A DNA stretch of 64,000 nt from Gemmatimonadota bacterium (GCA_022825725.1 JAJDWE010000041.1:1-64000); one strand, 5' to 3'; counted from the stretch's first letter, positions 1 through 9,621 are shown. Program-made: numbers and translations. Notes: generated by a model not told the origin, from the letters alone.

Positions 1-221
1 AAGTGAGACCGATGCGCCACCGCCAGCGAGGCCCCGAGCATCGACATCCAGATGAAGCAGAAGCGCGACACCTCCTCGCTCCACGGATTCGGATAGGAGA
101 AGAGGTAGCGCATCAACACCTGCAGCAGGACGACGTCGCACACCGCAATCACGAGAACGCCGACGGCACAGGTTTCGAGCGCGATCAGCACCCGGTTGAG
201 CGCCCGCAGTCGCCAGATCAT
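1..221 (-). CDS. TRAP transporter small permease (DctQ-like), truncated by window edge
   Basis: Manual translation of the reverse strand from ATG at 221: MIWRLRALNRVLIALETCAVGVLVIAVCDVVLLQVLMRYLFSYPNPWSEEVSRFCFIWMSMLGASLAVAHRSH, typical of DctQ (W-x-EE-x-x-RF). Directly downstream of the DctP gene. Confidence 0.85.
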   Translation of the reverse strand, partial: MIWRLRALNRVLIALETCAVGVLVIAVCDVVLLQVLMRYLFSYPNPWSEEVSRFCFIWMSMLGASLAVAHRSH

Positions 222-225
222 GTGC

Positions 226-1305
226 TCACTGCTGCTGGTTGCCAGGAACCGTGCGCTCGGTTTCGGCCACCAGCCTTGCGATCAGGGCGTCGCCGTCCGG
301 CAGCCGATCGGCCAGTTCGTCCCGGATGCGCGGCCTGACGGCCGGGGCGAACGGCGCCAGATCCGGACAGGAGATCTCCACGCCGCCCGCACGCATTTCC
401 TCGATGGCATCGGCCTCCATCCGGCGCGCGACTTCGCTCTGGTAGGCGAGCGCCTCCGCCGCGGAGCGCCCGACGGTCTCCCGGATATCGGCGGGAAGCC
501 CCCGGTAGAACGGCTCGTTCACGAGGAGCGTGATCGGGTTGTAGGTGATGGACGTGAAGCTGTAGAACTTCGCGACCTCGTGGAGCCGGCTGCTCACGAA
601 CCCGATCGCGTTCGCCTCCCCGCCGTCGATCACGCCCTGCTGGAGCGCCGAGTAGACCTCGCCGTAGTTCATCGGCGTCGCCTGCACGCCGAGCGCGGAA
701 TAGGCCGCCAGGTACGTTGCGTTCTGAAGCACCCGGAGCTTGAGCCCGGCGAGATCCCCTGGCGTCTCGACGGACCGGCGCGCGTTGTACACGTGGCGGA
801 ACCCGTAGTCGAGGAAGCCCAGCGAGCGGACGCCGGTGCGCTCCAGGAGCAGGTCGCGCCACCAGTCTCCCACCGGGCCGTTCATCACCGAGAGCCCGTG
901 GTCCCGGGTCTCGAACAGGAAGGGGAGATCGAATATCTGCGTTTCGGGCACCCAGCCCGAGAGCACGGGCGTGCCCGTGATGGCCATGTGCACCGCGCCG
1001 GCCTGGATCTGCTCGAAGGCCACCCGTTCGCCGCCAAGCTGTCCCGATGGATAGATGACGACCCGGAACCGGTCGTCCGTGCGCTCCAGCATCAGGTCCC
1101 GGAACCGTTCCGCCATGAGGTGGAACTCCGAGTGCGTCGAGAGCACATGGGAGAAGCGAACCTCCCAGGTGCGGGCGTCGGCGGGAGACGCGGAGTCGCC
1201 GCCCCCGGGGCCCCGGCACCCCGCCAGCAGGAACATCGCCACGACCGCCAGCGTGGAACCGGGCCGGAGCCGCGCTGCGGACGCCGTCACGAGCCGGTCA
1301 GGCAC
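226..1305 (-). CDS. dctP: TRAP transporter substrate-binding lipoprotein (DctP family)
   Basis: Lipobox MFLLAGC; FPxGQLGGERVAFEQIQAGAVHMAI, LPFLFETRDH, LKLRVLQNATYLAAYSALGVQATPMNYGEVYSALQQGVIDGGEAN are DctP hallmarks. Confidence 0.92.
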   Translation of the reverse strand: MPDRLVTASAARLRPGSTLAVVAMFLLAGCRGPGGGDSASPADARTWEVRFSHVLSTHSEFHLMAERFRDLMLERTDDRFRVVIYPSGQLGGERVAFEQIQAGAVHMAITGTPVLSGWVPETQIFDLPFLFETRDHGLSVMNGPVGDWWRDLLLERTGVRSLGFLDYGFRHVYNARRSVETPGDLAGLKLRVLQNATYLAAYSALGVQATPMNYGEVYSALQQGVIDGGEANAIGFVSSRLHEVAKFYSFTSITYNPITLLVNEPFYRGLPADIRETVGRSAAEALAYQSEVARRMEADAIEEMRAGGVEISCPDLAPFAPAVRPRIRDELADRLPDGDALIARLVAETERTVPGNQQQ

Positions 1306-2062
1306 CCCAGATCGTCTGGCCGGCGTCGATGAACAGGCTGGCGCCCGTCACGAGGCGCGCCTCGTCGTTCGAGGCGAGGTAGACCACCGCCCCCACCACG
1401 TCGTCGGGGACGCCGATCCTGCCCAGCGGGATGCGGGCGAGGCGCCGCTCGCGGAACTCGTCCTGGGCAATGTCGGCCCGGTTCAGGTCGGTCTCGATCA
1501 GGCCCGGCGCTATGGCGTTCACCCGGATCCCGTGGGGCGCGAGTTCCAGCGCCATCTGCTTCGTGAGCATCTCGACCCCGGCCTTCGACACGCAGTAGTG
1601 GGTGAGGTTCGGCGCGGCCACCGCCTGCCCGGCGGACGACACGTTGACGATCGCCCCCGCCGTCCCGGTCTCGACCATGCGCCGCCCGACCGCCTGCCCG
1701 ACGAGGAAGTACCCCTTCAGGTTGACGCTCTGAATCGCGTCCCACTCCTCCTCGTCGATCTCGAGGAAGGGCGTCCGCTTCAGGATCCCCGCGTTGTTCA
1801 CGACGATGTCGAGGCCGCCCAGGAAGTCGTCCGCCTCGCCGACGAAACGCTCGATGTCCGAACGGGAATCCGTGGAGCCCCCCACCGCGACCCCGCGACG
1901 CCCCATCCCCTCGATCTCACGGACGGCGCTCTCCGCATCCTCGCGGCTCCGCCGATAGTTGACCGCCACGTCCGCCCCCTCGCGAGCCAGCCCCAGGGCG
2001 ATGCCCCGACCGATGCTCCGCGAGCCGCCCGTAACCAGAGCACGCTTGCCTTCAAGACGCAT
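1298..2062 (-). CDS. SDR family oxidoreductase (FabG-like)
   Basis: MRLEGKRALVTGGSRSIGRGIALGLAREGADVAVNYRRS; VNNAG; YCVSKAGVEMLTKQMALELAPHGIRVNAIAPG. Start trimmed from the longer ORF 1298..2314. Confidence 0.92.
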   Translation of the reverse strand: MRLEGKRALVTGGSRSIGRGIALGLAREGADVAVNYRRSREDAESAVREIEGMGRRGVAVGGSTDSRSDIERFVGEADDFLGGLDIVVNNAGILKRTPFLEIDEEEWDAIQSVNLKGYFLVGQAVGRRMVETGTAGAIVNVSSAGQAVAAPNLTHYCVSKAGVEMLTKQMALELAPHGIRVNAIAPGLIETDLNRADIAQDEFRERRLARIPLGRIGVPDDVVGAVVYLASNDEARLVTGASLFIDAGQTIWGA

Positions 2063-2186
2063 GGGAGAATCGGGGTTCGAGGCCAGTGAGGTGGCGAACT
2101 CACATAGTCCGGGCGCGGACGGGGATTCGCAACGCACCTGGGCTCCCCTACCTTCGAGCAGGTTCCATCTTCTCGGGGAGCGATCC

Positions 2187-3803
2187 ATGAAGCCCACGGT
2201 TCGTCTCGCACTCGCCTGTTCGCTGGCATGCCTCTCCGCTCTGACGGTTTCGCTGATGCCGGGGGCAACCCGGGCCGCGGCCGCCCAATCCTTCCCGTCC
2301 GACGACCCCGTCATCCGGGCGATCTGGGAGGAGGGGGTCGAGCGCTCTCAGGTCTACGAACTCGGCCAGGTGATGATGGACTCCATCGGGCCGCGCCTCA
2401 CCGGCTCGCCCGCCATGGCCGGTGCGAACGACTGGGCGCTGGCCAAGTACGCGGAGTGGGGCATTGAGGCCTACAAGGAGCAGTACGGCACGTGGCGCGG
2501 CTGGGAGCGGGGGATCAACCACATCGATCTCGTCCAGCCGCGGGTGCGGTCGCTGGAGGGCATGGCCGCCGCGTGGAGTCCGGCCACCGACGGGCCTGTC
2601 GAGGCGGAGGTCGTGATTCTGGCGGACGCGGACAGCCCCGGAGCCTTCCAGGCATCGCTGTCGGACGTGCGCGGCAAGTTCGTGCTCATCTCGCGCCCGG
2701 AGCCGAGTTGCCGTCCGCAGGAAAACCTGGAGCAGTTCGCCCGCCCCGAGACGACGGCCCGCATGACGGCGGAGCGCGAGCGCGCCATCGCGGAGTGGAA
2801 CGAACGCGTGGGGAACACGGGGTTCGATGTGCGCTCGCTGCCGGAAGTGCTGCACGTAGCCGAACCCGCCGGGATCATCCGCTCGCAGTGGTCCGAGGGC
2901 TGGGGCGTCACGAAGATCTTCGGCACCCGCGCCCTGCGGGCACCGGTCCTGGACCTGAGCTGCGAGGCGTACGGGCTCCTGTACCGCCTGGCCGAGAACG
3001 ATCAGGGGCCCGTGCTGCGCGTCGACGCACAGGCCCGTTTCCTGGGAGAGGTACCGGTCTCCAACGCCTTCGCGGTGATCCCCGGCACGGCCGAACCCGA
3101 GGAGTACGTGATCCTCGGAGGCCACTACGACTCGTGGGACGGCTCGGACGGCGCGCTCGACAACGGCACCGGCGCCGTCGCGATCATGGAAGCGATGCGC
3201 ATCCTGAAACACGCGGTGCCGAACCCCCGCCGCACGATCATCGGCGCCCTCTGGAACGGCGAGGAGCAGGGCCTGAACGGATCACGCGCCTTCGTCGAAG
3301 ACCATCCCGAGATCCTCGAGCGCACCCACACCGTGTTCAACGTCGATCACGGGAACGGGCCGGTCACCTTCATACCCATGCAGGGGTTCGCGGCAGCCGC
3401 AGGGCGCTTCGGCGAGTGGCTCGCGAAGATCCCGAGCGAACTCTCCGACCTCGTGACGCTCGAGGTCCCGGGGATGCCCGAGTCCGGCGGGACGGACCAC
3501 GCGTCCTTCCTCTGCGCGGGGGTACCGGCATTCAGCTTCCACGTCGGCGCCGGCCGCACCGAGATGAACATCGCCGACAACCGCTGGGACACGAGCACCT
3601 ACACCTGGCACACCAACCGGGACAGCTTCGACAAGATCGTCTTCGAGGACCTGCGCGACGACGCCGTCATGACCGCGATGTTCGCCTACCTCGCCTCGGA
3701 GGACCCCGACCGCATGCCCCGCGACCGGCGCGCCATGCCGCCCGGCGAGCAGTGGCCCGACTGCCGCCCCCCGGCGCGCAGTTCCGGTCAGAGCACTCGA
3801 TAA
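2187..3803 (+). CDS. Secreted M28 family zinc peptidase
   Basis: Signal peptide MKPTVRLALACSLACLSALTVS; VILGGHYDSWDGSDGALDNGTGAVAIMEAMRIL, LWNGEEQGLNGSRAFVEDH, SGGTDHASF are the M28 metal/active-site blocks. Start trimmed from ORF 1959..3803. Confidence 0.9.
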   Translation: MKPTVRLALACSLACLSALTVSLMPGATRAAAAQSFPSDDPVIRAIWEEGVERSQVYELGQVMMDSIGPRLTGSPAMAGANDWALAKYAEWGIEAYKEQYGTWRGWERGINHIDLVQPRVRSLEGMAAAWSPATDGPVEAEVVILADADSPGAFQASLSDVRGKFVLISRPEPSCRPQENLEQFARPETTARMTAERERAIAEWNERVGNTGFDVRSLPEVLHVAEPAGIIRSQWSEGWGVTKIFGTRALRAPVLDLSCEAYGLLYRLAENDQGPVLRVDAQARFLGEVPVSNAFAVIPGTAEPEEYVILGGHYDSWDGSDGALDNGTGAVAIMEAMRILKHAVPNPRRTIIGALWNGEEQGLNGSRAFVEDHPEILERTHTVFNVDHGNGPVTFIPMQGFAAAAGRFGEWLAKIPSELSDLVTLEVPGMPESGGTDHASFLCAGVPAFSFHVGAGRTEMNIADNRWDTSTYTWHTNRDSFDKIVFEDLRDDAVMTAMFAYLASEDPDRMPRDRRAMPPGEQWPDCRPPARSSGQSTR

Positions 3804-3813
3804 CGGATCCGGC

Positions 3814-4266
3814 TTAGTCGTCGAGGTTCAGGGACCAGTTGTTCCACTTGAGATCCGGGGAAGCCCCCAGGGACCGGTAGAACCCCTCGGCTTCGCGGTT
3901 CCCCTCCATGACCGTCCAGATCAGCTCGGCCGCATCGATGGACGTGGCGTGCGAAATCACCGCCGCCATCAGCGCCTTCCCCGCCCCCAGGTTTCGCGCC
4001 GCCTCGACAACGAACAGCTCCTTGAGCACCACCTTGGGCCGCAGCGTGTAGGTCCACGGAATCGTGTACACCACCGCCATCCCCACGAGATCGTCGTTCT
4101 CCTCCGCAACGAATGACGTAAACAGCCGTTCCTCGCCGAACCCATGCTCGAGAACGCTCTCCCGCGTCACCGCGAAGTCGTCGATGTACTCTTCGAACCG
4201 CGCGAGCCCCCGCATAAGTTCCAGCAACCGATCCACATCTCCCGCCTCAGCCAACCTCACACGCAT
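3814..4266 (-). CDS. GNAT family N-acetyltransferase
   Basis: MRVRLAEAGDVDRLLELMRGLARFEEY...VVLKELFVVEAARNLGAGKALMAAV...WTVMEGNREAEGFYRSLGA; acetyl-CoA binding segment and GNAT C-terminus. Confidence 0.88.
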   Translation of the reverse strand: MRVRLAEAGDVDRLLELMRGLARFEEYIDDFAVTRESVLEHGFGEERLFTSFVAEENDDLVGMAVVYTIPWTYTLRPKVVLKELFVVEAARNLGAGKALMAAVISHATSIDAAELIWTVMEGNREAEGFYRSLGASPDLKWNNWSLNLDD

Positions 4267-4501
4267 GCGATGGCACCCCGTTTTTAGGAAAGCGTTGAAG
4301 TAAATCGAGAGCCCGCAGCTTGATCGCGCGGCAGCCCCGCGGCGGCGAGCGGGCGAAGCCCCCGCGAGCAACCCGACAGACCCACCCGGCACCTGAGCAA
4401 AAACAAAGGAACTCCGGGAGAATTTGGTCAGCGAAGGGGCGAAGCCCCGAAGCGCGCGAATTCTCGCGGGCGCAGTCTCGACGCCCGAAGGAAGGAGAGA
4501 G

Positions 4502-4575
4502 TGCGCCCGGGAGAATTCGAATCCCCAACCTCCTGATCCGTAGTCAGGTGCTCTATCCAGTTGAGCTACGGGCGC
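4502..4575 (-). tRNA. tRNA-Arg(ACG)
   Basis: Reverse complement GCGCCCGTAGCTCAACTGGATAGAGCACCTGACTACGGATCAGG...GGTTGGGGATTCGAATTCTCCCGGGCGC; anticodon loop CTACGGA; 7-bp acceptor stem. Confidence 0.95.
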
Positions 4576-4635
4576 TCGAAGCCGACCGAACTGCGACCGG
4601 CGATGTCGTCGACAGGGCCGGAGCCCGTGCCGTCA

Positions 4636-4721
4636 TGCCCAGGAGAGGATTCGAACCTCCACGTCCGTAAAAGGACACTAGCCCCTCAAGCTAGCGCGTC
4701 TGCCAGTTCCGCCACCTGGGC
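4636..4721 (-). tRNA. tRNA-Leu(GAG)
   Basis: Reverse complement GCCCAGGTGGCGGAACTGGCAGACGCGCTAGCTTGAGGGGCTAG...GGTTCGAATCCTCTCCTGGGCA; class II tRNA with long variable arm. Confidence 0.95.
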
Positions 4722-4727
4722 TGGTGA

Positions 4728-4813
4728 TGCTCGGGGGGGGAGTCGAACCCCCACGGGAGTTTAATCCCACAGGATCCTGAATCCTGCGCGTCTGCCAGTT
4801 CCGCCACCCGAGC
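4728..4813 (-). tRNA. tRNA-Leu(CAG)
   Basis: Reverse complement GCTCGGGTGGCGGAACTGGCAGACGCGCAGGATTCAGGATCCTG...GGTTCGACTCCCCCCCCGAGCA; class II. Confidence 0.95.
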
Positions 4814-4886
4814 CTGCGCCCCTGAACCCTCGTATTCGGGGAGTCGCCCCCCACGAACCGGTGCTGCTGGGCCCGGCCGGGACGAG

Positions 4887-4961
4887 TGCGCCCGACAGGA
4901 TTCGAACCTGTGACCTCTTGCTCCGGAGGCAAGCGCTCTATCCAGGCTGAGCTACGGGCGC
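4887..4961 (-). tRNA. tRNA-Arg(CCG)
   Basis: Reverse complement GCGCCCGTAGCTCAGCCTGGATAGAGCGCTTGCCTCCGGAGCAAG...GGTTCGAATCCTGTCGGGCGCA; anticodon loop CTCCGGA. Confidence 0.95.
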
Positions 4962-5064
4962 AGACACGAAACGCGTCGCCGAAAGAGGCGACGCGCCGTG
5001 CGGCCAATCTAATCGGATCGGCCCCCAGCGTCTACCTGCCGGAGGGGACCGACCTCGATTTGGT

Positions 5065-6351
5065 TCAGCGCGATCCGGATGAGGTCGCGGCCGCGTCTTC
5101 GATCGAGCCGATGACGAGGTCGAGGAGCCCGTCGATCGCGCCGCCGGGGATCCAGCGCGCCACGACGACGAGATCGTTCACCGGGTCGCAGTAGATCATG
5201 TTCGTGCCGTTGCCGAGATGGGCGAACGCCTCCTCCGGCGCGCTCGGATAGCGCTTGTTCCCCTCTTCGTCCGCGACGTTGAGCATGAAATTCATGTGCC
5301 CGTAGGAGCCGTTCGCCGGGCCGGGCGTCGTCGCGAGGTCGAACCACTCCTCGGAGAGCAGTTGCCGGTCCCCCCACGTTCCGCGCCGCAGCGTGAAGAG
5401 GCCGAAGCGCGCCTGGTCGCGGGCGCTGATGAACATGCCGCCGCCCCAGTGGCCACCCCCGCTCACCGACTGCACGCGACGCCCGTCGATCGTGACCCAG
5501 GAGTTCTCGTAGCCGTTCCAGCGCCAGGTCGGGGAGGCGCCGATCGGCCCCATCACCCGCTCGTGCAGGACCTCGGGCAGCGGGCGCCTGAAGACGCTCA
5601 TCGCCGCGAGCGCGAGGAGGTTCACGCGCGTGTCGTTGTACTCGTAGACGGTGCCGGAGGGGTGGCGGTCGCGCGTCATCCAGGTGTCGGGGTCGCCGCT
5701 CGGACGGTCCGCCCAGTCCGGCTTGCCCCACAGCGTACCCTCCCAGTCGGAGGTCTGCCGCAGGAGGTCGTCCCACGTGATCGTTCGGTTGTGCTCGGAC
5801 TCGAACATCGTCGTCGGATCGGGCTTCCCGAAGCCGATGCGGTCCACGGCCGGCTCGCCGTCGCCCGGGGGCACGTCGATCGGCGCCATGTACTCGCGCA
5901 CCGTGTCATCGAGCGAGCCGATGAGGCCCTCGTCCCACGCGAGTCCCACCGACGTCGAGAGGAAGGACTTGGTCACGCTGTACGTCATGTCGACCCGCTT
6001 CGTGTCCCCCCACTCCGCGACGATGTAGCCGTGGCGCACGATCATTCCGGCCGGCCCGCCCCGCACGTTGAAGGGGCCGATCCCCTCCCCCAGCGGTTCG
6101 CGCCCGAAGCTCCGGCTGTGCTGGAACTCCCGGTCGCGCGCCTGGCTCGTCTCATGCTCGAGGGCGTATTCGATGGCCGCCTGGACGCCCGCCGCGCTCA
6201 TCCCCACCTGCTCCGGCGTGCGCGTCTCCCACGCGTTCCCGCGCGCCGGCAGGTACTGCCCGGCCAGGGCCACCGGAGCGGCCGCCGCCGCGCAAACCGA
6301 GAAGAGTCCAGCCCAAAGGACGTCACGACGCGCCTGAATCATGCCCCGCAT
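5065..6351 (-). CDS. Secreted serine hydrolase, beta-lactamase class C / 6-aminohexanoate-dimer hydrolase-like
   Basis: N-terminal signal (RRDVLWAGLFSVCAAAAAPVALAGQ); SxxK in TYSVTKSFLS; EYNDTRVNLLA (YxN-type), GGGHWGGGMFISARDQARFG. Confidence 0.88.
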   Translation of the reverse strand: MRGMIQARRDVLWAGLFSVCAAAAAPVALAGQYLPARGNAWETRTPEQVGMSAAGVQAAIEYALEHETSQARDREFQHSRSFGREPLGEGIGPFNVRGGPAGMIVRHGYIVAEWGDTKRVDMTYSVTKSFLSTSVGLAWDEGLIGSLDDTVREYMAPIDVPPGDGEPAVDRIGFGKPDPTTMFESEHNRTITWDDLLRQTSDWEGTLWGKPDWADRPSGDPDTWMTRDRHPSGTVYEYNDTRVNLLALAAMSVFRRPLPEVLHERVMGPIGASPTWRWNGYENSWVTIDGRRVQSVSGGGHWGGGMFISARDQARFGLFTLRRGTWGDRQLLSEEWFDLATTPGPANGSYGHMNFMLNVADEEGNKRYPSAPEEAFAHLGNGTNMIYCDPVNDLVVVARWIPGGAIDGLLDLVIGSIEDAAATSSGSR

Positions 6352-6559
6352 GAGAACCTCCCGATTCGGATCGATCTGAGGTGGGATCGTAACCGCTGAC
6401 GCCGTCCGGGTACACGGGGGCTGCGCCCATTGAGAGTCCGTTGCGATCGCCCCCGATACTTATGGGACGGTGCCTTGGAAGACACCCCGGTGCCCATTTC
6501 GCCCGCGGCGAAGATTATGTACAATATTTATGTACATACTAACAGAGATTGATGAGGGG

Positions 6560-6805
6560 ATGAGTAGAACCGTTGGCGTAGCCGTGTTCCGCAGGACGTG
6601 CGCACGACTGATTGCGCAGGTCACGGAGCAACGTGAACCGATCACGATCACCAGACATGGCCGGCCCGTTGCGCTGCTGACGCCCGTGCCCCCGCCCGAC
6701 GACGTGCGAGAGCAGGTCATCGGAGCGCTGAGGGGATCCGTGCTGGGCTACGATGATCCTTACGCGCCGGCCGCTGATCCGGCGGAATGGGATGCCGTGC
6801 GGTGA
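6560..6805 (+). CDS. Type II toxin-antitoxin antitoxin, Phd/YefM family
   Basis: MSRTVGVAVFRRTCARLIAQVTEQREPITITRHGRPVALLTPV; Phd/YefM-like N-terminus; overlaps the downstream PIN toxin ORF. An alternative start at 6530 would overlap the repeat. Confidence 0.8.
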   Translation: MSRTVGVAVFRRTCARLIAQVTEQREPITITRHGRPVALLTPVPPPDDVREQVIGALRGSVLGYDDPYAPAADPAEWDAVR

Positions 6806-7215
6806 TCGTCGTCGATACTCATGTACTGATCTGGGCCATCCAGGGAGATCAGAGACTGGGTTCGGCTGCGACTCGCGCGATCGAAGGGAACGGGCGGGAG
6901 GGTCGTATCGGGGTATCCGCCATCACTCCGTGGGAGATCGCCCTCCTGACGGAGAGGGGACGGCTGCGTCTCGATCGCGATGTCGCCGAGTGGATCGACG
7001 CCGTCCTCGAGCTGCCCGCCTTCCGGCTCCTGCCCATTGAACCCGCGATCGCCGTGGGGAGCGTACGTCTGCCGGGCGCCTTCACGTCCGATCCCGCCGA
7101 CCGGCTGATCGTCGCCACAGCTCGCCACCACGGGGTCCGGCTGCTCACCGCCGACCGGACCATCCTGGACTACGGGGCGGCCGGACGAGTGCGGACGACG
7201 GACGCGCGAAACTAG
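6787..7215 (+). CDS. PIN domain toxin (VapC-like)
   Basis: VIVVDTHVLIWAIQGDQRLG...ISAITPWEIALL...DPADRLIVATARHHGVRLLTADRTI; PIN acidic residues D, E, DxxD. Actual start may be GTG near 6802. Confidence 0.88.
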   Translation: MGCRAVIVVDTHVLIWAIQGDQRLGSAATRAIEGNGREGRIGVSAITPWEIALLTERGRLRLDRDVAEWIDAVLELPAFRLLPIEPAIAVGSVRLPGAFTSDPADRLIVATARHHGVRLLTADRTILDYGAAGRVRTTDARN

Positions 7216-7262
7216 TCGATGCCCCTCGGTGTCCGGCTCGGCCCTGGACCCAAGACGCCGGA

Positions 7263-7850
7263 CTAGCGCGAGGAGCGCCACCTGCCGATCCCGCGTCGCA
7301 CCCAGCGGATCGACACGCTCGAGCCGACCGCCATCACGCTCGCCAGCAGGTCGAACCCGATGTCGAACCAGTCGAACGTGCGGCTGGGCAGGAAGAACTG
7401 GATGCACTCGTCCACCACCCCGACCGCCGTCGTCGCCGCGACGGCCAGCACGGCCGGCACCGGGACGCGCCACCCCTGGGCTTTCCGTTCCACCAGGGCC
7501 TCGTGGATGATGAGCGCCAGCACCGCGTACTCGATGAGATGGGAACGCTCCGCCGCGTCGATTCCCCGGGCCAGGCCGATGACGGCGATCGCTGCGACGC
7601 CCAGCGCAAAGCCGACTTCCACGCCGCGCGACCGCTCCCTCAGCCCCTGCACCAGGATCATCACACCGATGAGGAACATGCCGGCGCTGAACAGGGTCGG
7701 CGTGAGTTCGAGCAGCCCGCTCTCGCGCAGCGCGTCAACCAGCGTGCGCGCAAGATCGGCCGTCGCATAGATCGCCACGACCACGGCCAGCGCCCACAGC
7801 CACAGGCGCCTCTCCCGGTTGGACGAGAAGTCCGGCATCCGCATCTCCAT
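7263..7850 (-). CDS. VanZ-like membrane protein
   Basis: Multiple TM segments and VVDECIQFFLPSRTFDWFDIGFDLLAS, the VanZ-like signature. Start chosen at MEMRMPDF. Confidence 0.78.
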   Translation of the reverse strand: MEMRMPDFSSNRERRLWLWALAVVVAIYATADLARTLVDALRESGLLELTPTLFSAGMFLIGVMILVQGLRERSRGVEVGFALGVAAIAVIGLARGIDAAERSHLIEYAVLALIIHEALVERKAQGWRVPVPAVLAVAATTAVGVVDECIQFFLPSRTFDWFDIGFDLLASVMAVGSSVSIRWVRRGIGRWRSSR

Positions 7851-7960
7851 CCCGGCCAGCGTGGATGGCCACCCCGTGAACCATCGCGCAACGAGCCGTA
7901 TGATTAGAAGATCACGACCCTTTTTTGTCGCTGAGACGCTGAACCGCAGGGGAAGTTCCG

Positions 7961-9058
7961 ATGAAGGTAACGAGTATTCGAGCAACGGTCGCGGTGGCGC
8001 TGGTCGCTGCGGTGTCGATTCCGGTCGCGCTGGCGCAGGATGGCGGGGCGGTGCCGCGCACGCCGGACGGGCGACCGGACCTGCAGGGCAACTGGACGAA
8101 CGGGACGATCACGCCCATCGAGCGGCCCCGGGGGTTCGAGGCCGTGCTGACTCCGGAACAGGTCGCCGACATCGAGGGTGGCCGGCAGGAGTGCATCGAG
8201 GCCAATTCCCAGCTCAGCGATCCCGACCGCGACGCGCCGGCGGTCGGCGGCGTCTCCCTCGGCTGCGACTTCATCCTGGAGGCGGCGGCCGGCGGCACCG
8301 GAGGCTACAACGTGTTCTACCTTGATCGCGGCGATCAGGTCGCGGTCGTGAACGGCGAGCCGCGCAGTTCCCTCATCATGACGCCCGAGGACGGCCGCAT
8401 CCCCGGGCGCACGCCCGAAGCCCGGCAGCGCCTCGTCCAACTCATGGCCGCCCGCGGCCAGCACGGCGAGTTCGACAACCCCGAGAACCGGCCCCTCTCC
8501 GAGCGCTGCATCGTCTCCTTCGGGTCCAACGCCGGACCTCCGATGCTCCCCAACTACTTCTACAACAACAACTACACGATCGTGCAGACCCCCGACCACG
8601 TCGCGATCATGACGGAGATGGTGCATGACACCCGCATCATCCCGATCGGCGTCGCGCCCGACGGTGGGGAGACGGGCGCGGCGGACGGGGCCGACGGTCC
8701 ACGGCCCTTCCCCGACCCGATTCAGCCCTGGTTCGGGGATTCCCGCGGCTGGTGGGAGGGCGACACCCTCGTCATCGAGACGACGAAGCTCAACCCGCAG
8801 CAGTTCACCGCCTACCGCGAGTTCTTCGGCGCGAGTCCGAACATGAAGATCACGGAACGGCTCACGCGCGCCGACGCGAACACGATCACCTACGAGTTCC
8901 TGATCGATGACCCCGACACGTGGGAGAGCCCGTGGGGCGGCGAGGTCCCGTTCGTGAAGATGGACGACCTCCTCTACGAGTACGCCTGCCACGAGGCGAA
9001 CTACGCGCTGGAGAACGTTCTGCGGGGCGCGCGGGCGCAGGAGCGGGACAACCCGTAG
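7961..9058 (+). CDS. Secreted protein of unknown function (DGRPDLQGNW family)
   Basis: Signal peptide MKVTSIRATVAVALVAAVSIPVALAQ; RTPDGRPDLQGNW near N-terminus, a motif seen in uncharacterised secreted proteins. Confidence 0.75.
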   Translation: MKVTSIRATVAVALVAAVSIPVALAQDGGAVPRTPDGRPDLQGNWTNGTITPIERPRGFEAVLTPEQVADIEGGRQECIEANSQLSDPDRDAPAVGGVSLGCDFILEAAAGGTGGYNVFYLDRGDQVAVVNGEPRSSLIMTPEDGRIPGRTPEARQRLVQLMAARGQHGEFDNPENRPLSERCIVSFGSNAGPPMLPNYFYNNNYTIVQTPDHVAIMTEMVHDTRIIPIGVAPDGGETGAADGADGPRPFPDPIQPWFGDSRGWWEGDTLVIETTKLNPQQFTAYREFFGASPNMKITERLTRADANTITYEFLIDDPDTWESPWGGEVPFVKMDDLLYEYACHEANYALENVLRGARAQERDNP

Positions 9059-9069
9059 GGCGGAGGGAA

Positions 9070-9142
<73 letters not shown>

Positions 9143-9202
9143 GTACGACGTCACAACTTCGTGGGCGGACTCGCCTCCGCAAGCCGTCCCGGGTCGCGAC
9201 GA

Positions 9203-9275
9203 TGGAGCCGAGGGGATTCGAACCCCTGACCTCTGCAATGCCATTGCAGCGCTCTCCCAGCTGAGCTACGGCCCC
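9203..9275 (-). tRNA. tRNA-Ala(GGC)
   Basis: Reverse complement GGGGCCGTAGCTCAGCTGGGAGAGCGCTGCAATGGCATTGCAG...GGTTCGAATCCCCTCGGCTCCA. Confidence 0.95.
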
Positions 9276-9339
9276 GCACTTCAACTTCCACCTTCCGCGA
9301 ACGGGCTGTCGCCGCTCCCGTCCGCCCTGCTTCCGTTCA

Positions 9340-9411
9340 TACCCCCAAGGGGAATCGAACCCCTATCTCCACCTTGAAAGAGTGGTGTCCTAGCCGTTGG
9401 ACGATGGGGGC
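9340..9411 (-). tRNA. tRNA-Glu(TTC)
   Basis: Reverse complement GCCCCCATCGTCCAACGGCTAGGACACCACTCTTTCAAGGTGG...GGTTCGATTCCCCTTGGGGGTA. Confidence 0.95.
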
Positions 9412-9446
9412 TCGTGCCGATTCTCGTCCGTCGTCCCTGTCTGCCA

Positions 9447-9521
9447 CGCGCCCGCCAGGACTCGAACCTGGGACCCCCGGCTTAGAAGGCCGGTGCTCTG
9501 ATCCAACTGAGCTACGGGCGC
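9447..9521 (-). tRNA. tRNA-Arg(TCT)
   Basis: Reverse complement GCGCCCGTAGCTCAGTTGGATCAGAGCACCGGCCTTCTAAGCCGG...GGTTCGAGTCCTGGCGGGCGC. Confidence 0.95.
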
Positions 9522-9547
9522 CCGCCATCCCGTTCCAAGCTGCTCCA

Positions 9548-9619
<72 letters not shown>

Positions 9620-9621
9620 GA

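Noticed and set aside
4990-9060. Integrated mobile element between the tRNA clusters
   Set aside because: No integrase, transposase or tRNA-fragment direct repeat found by eye; kept only as a synteny question.
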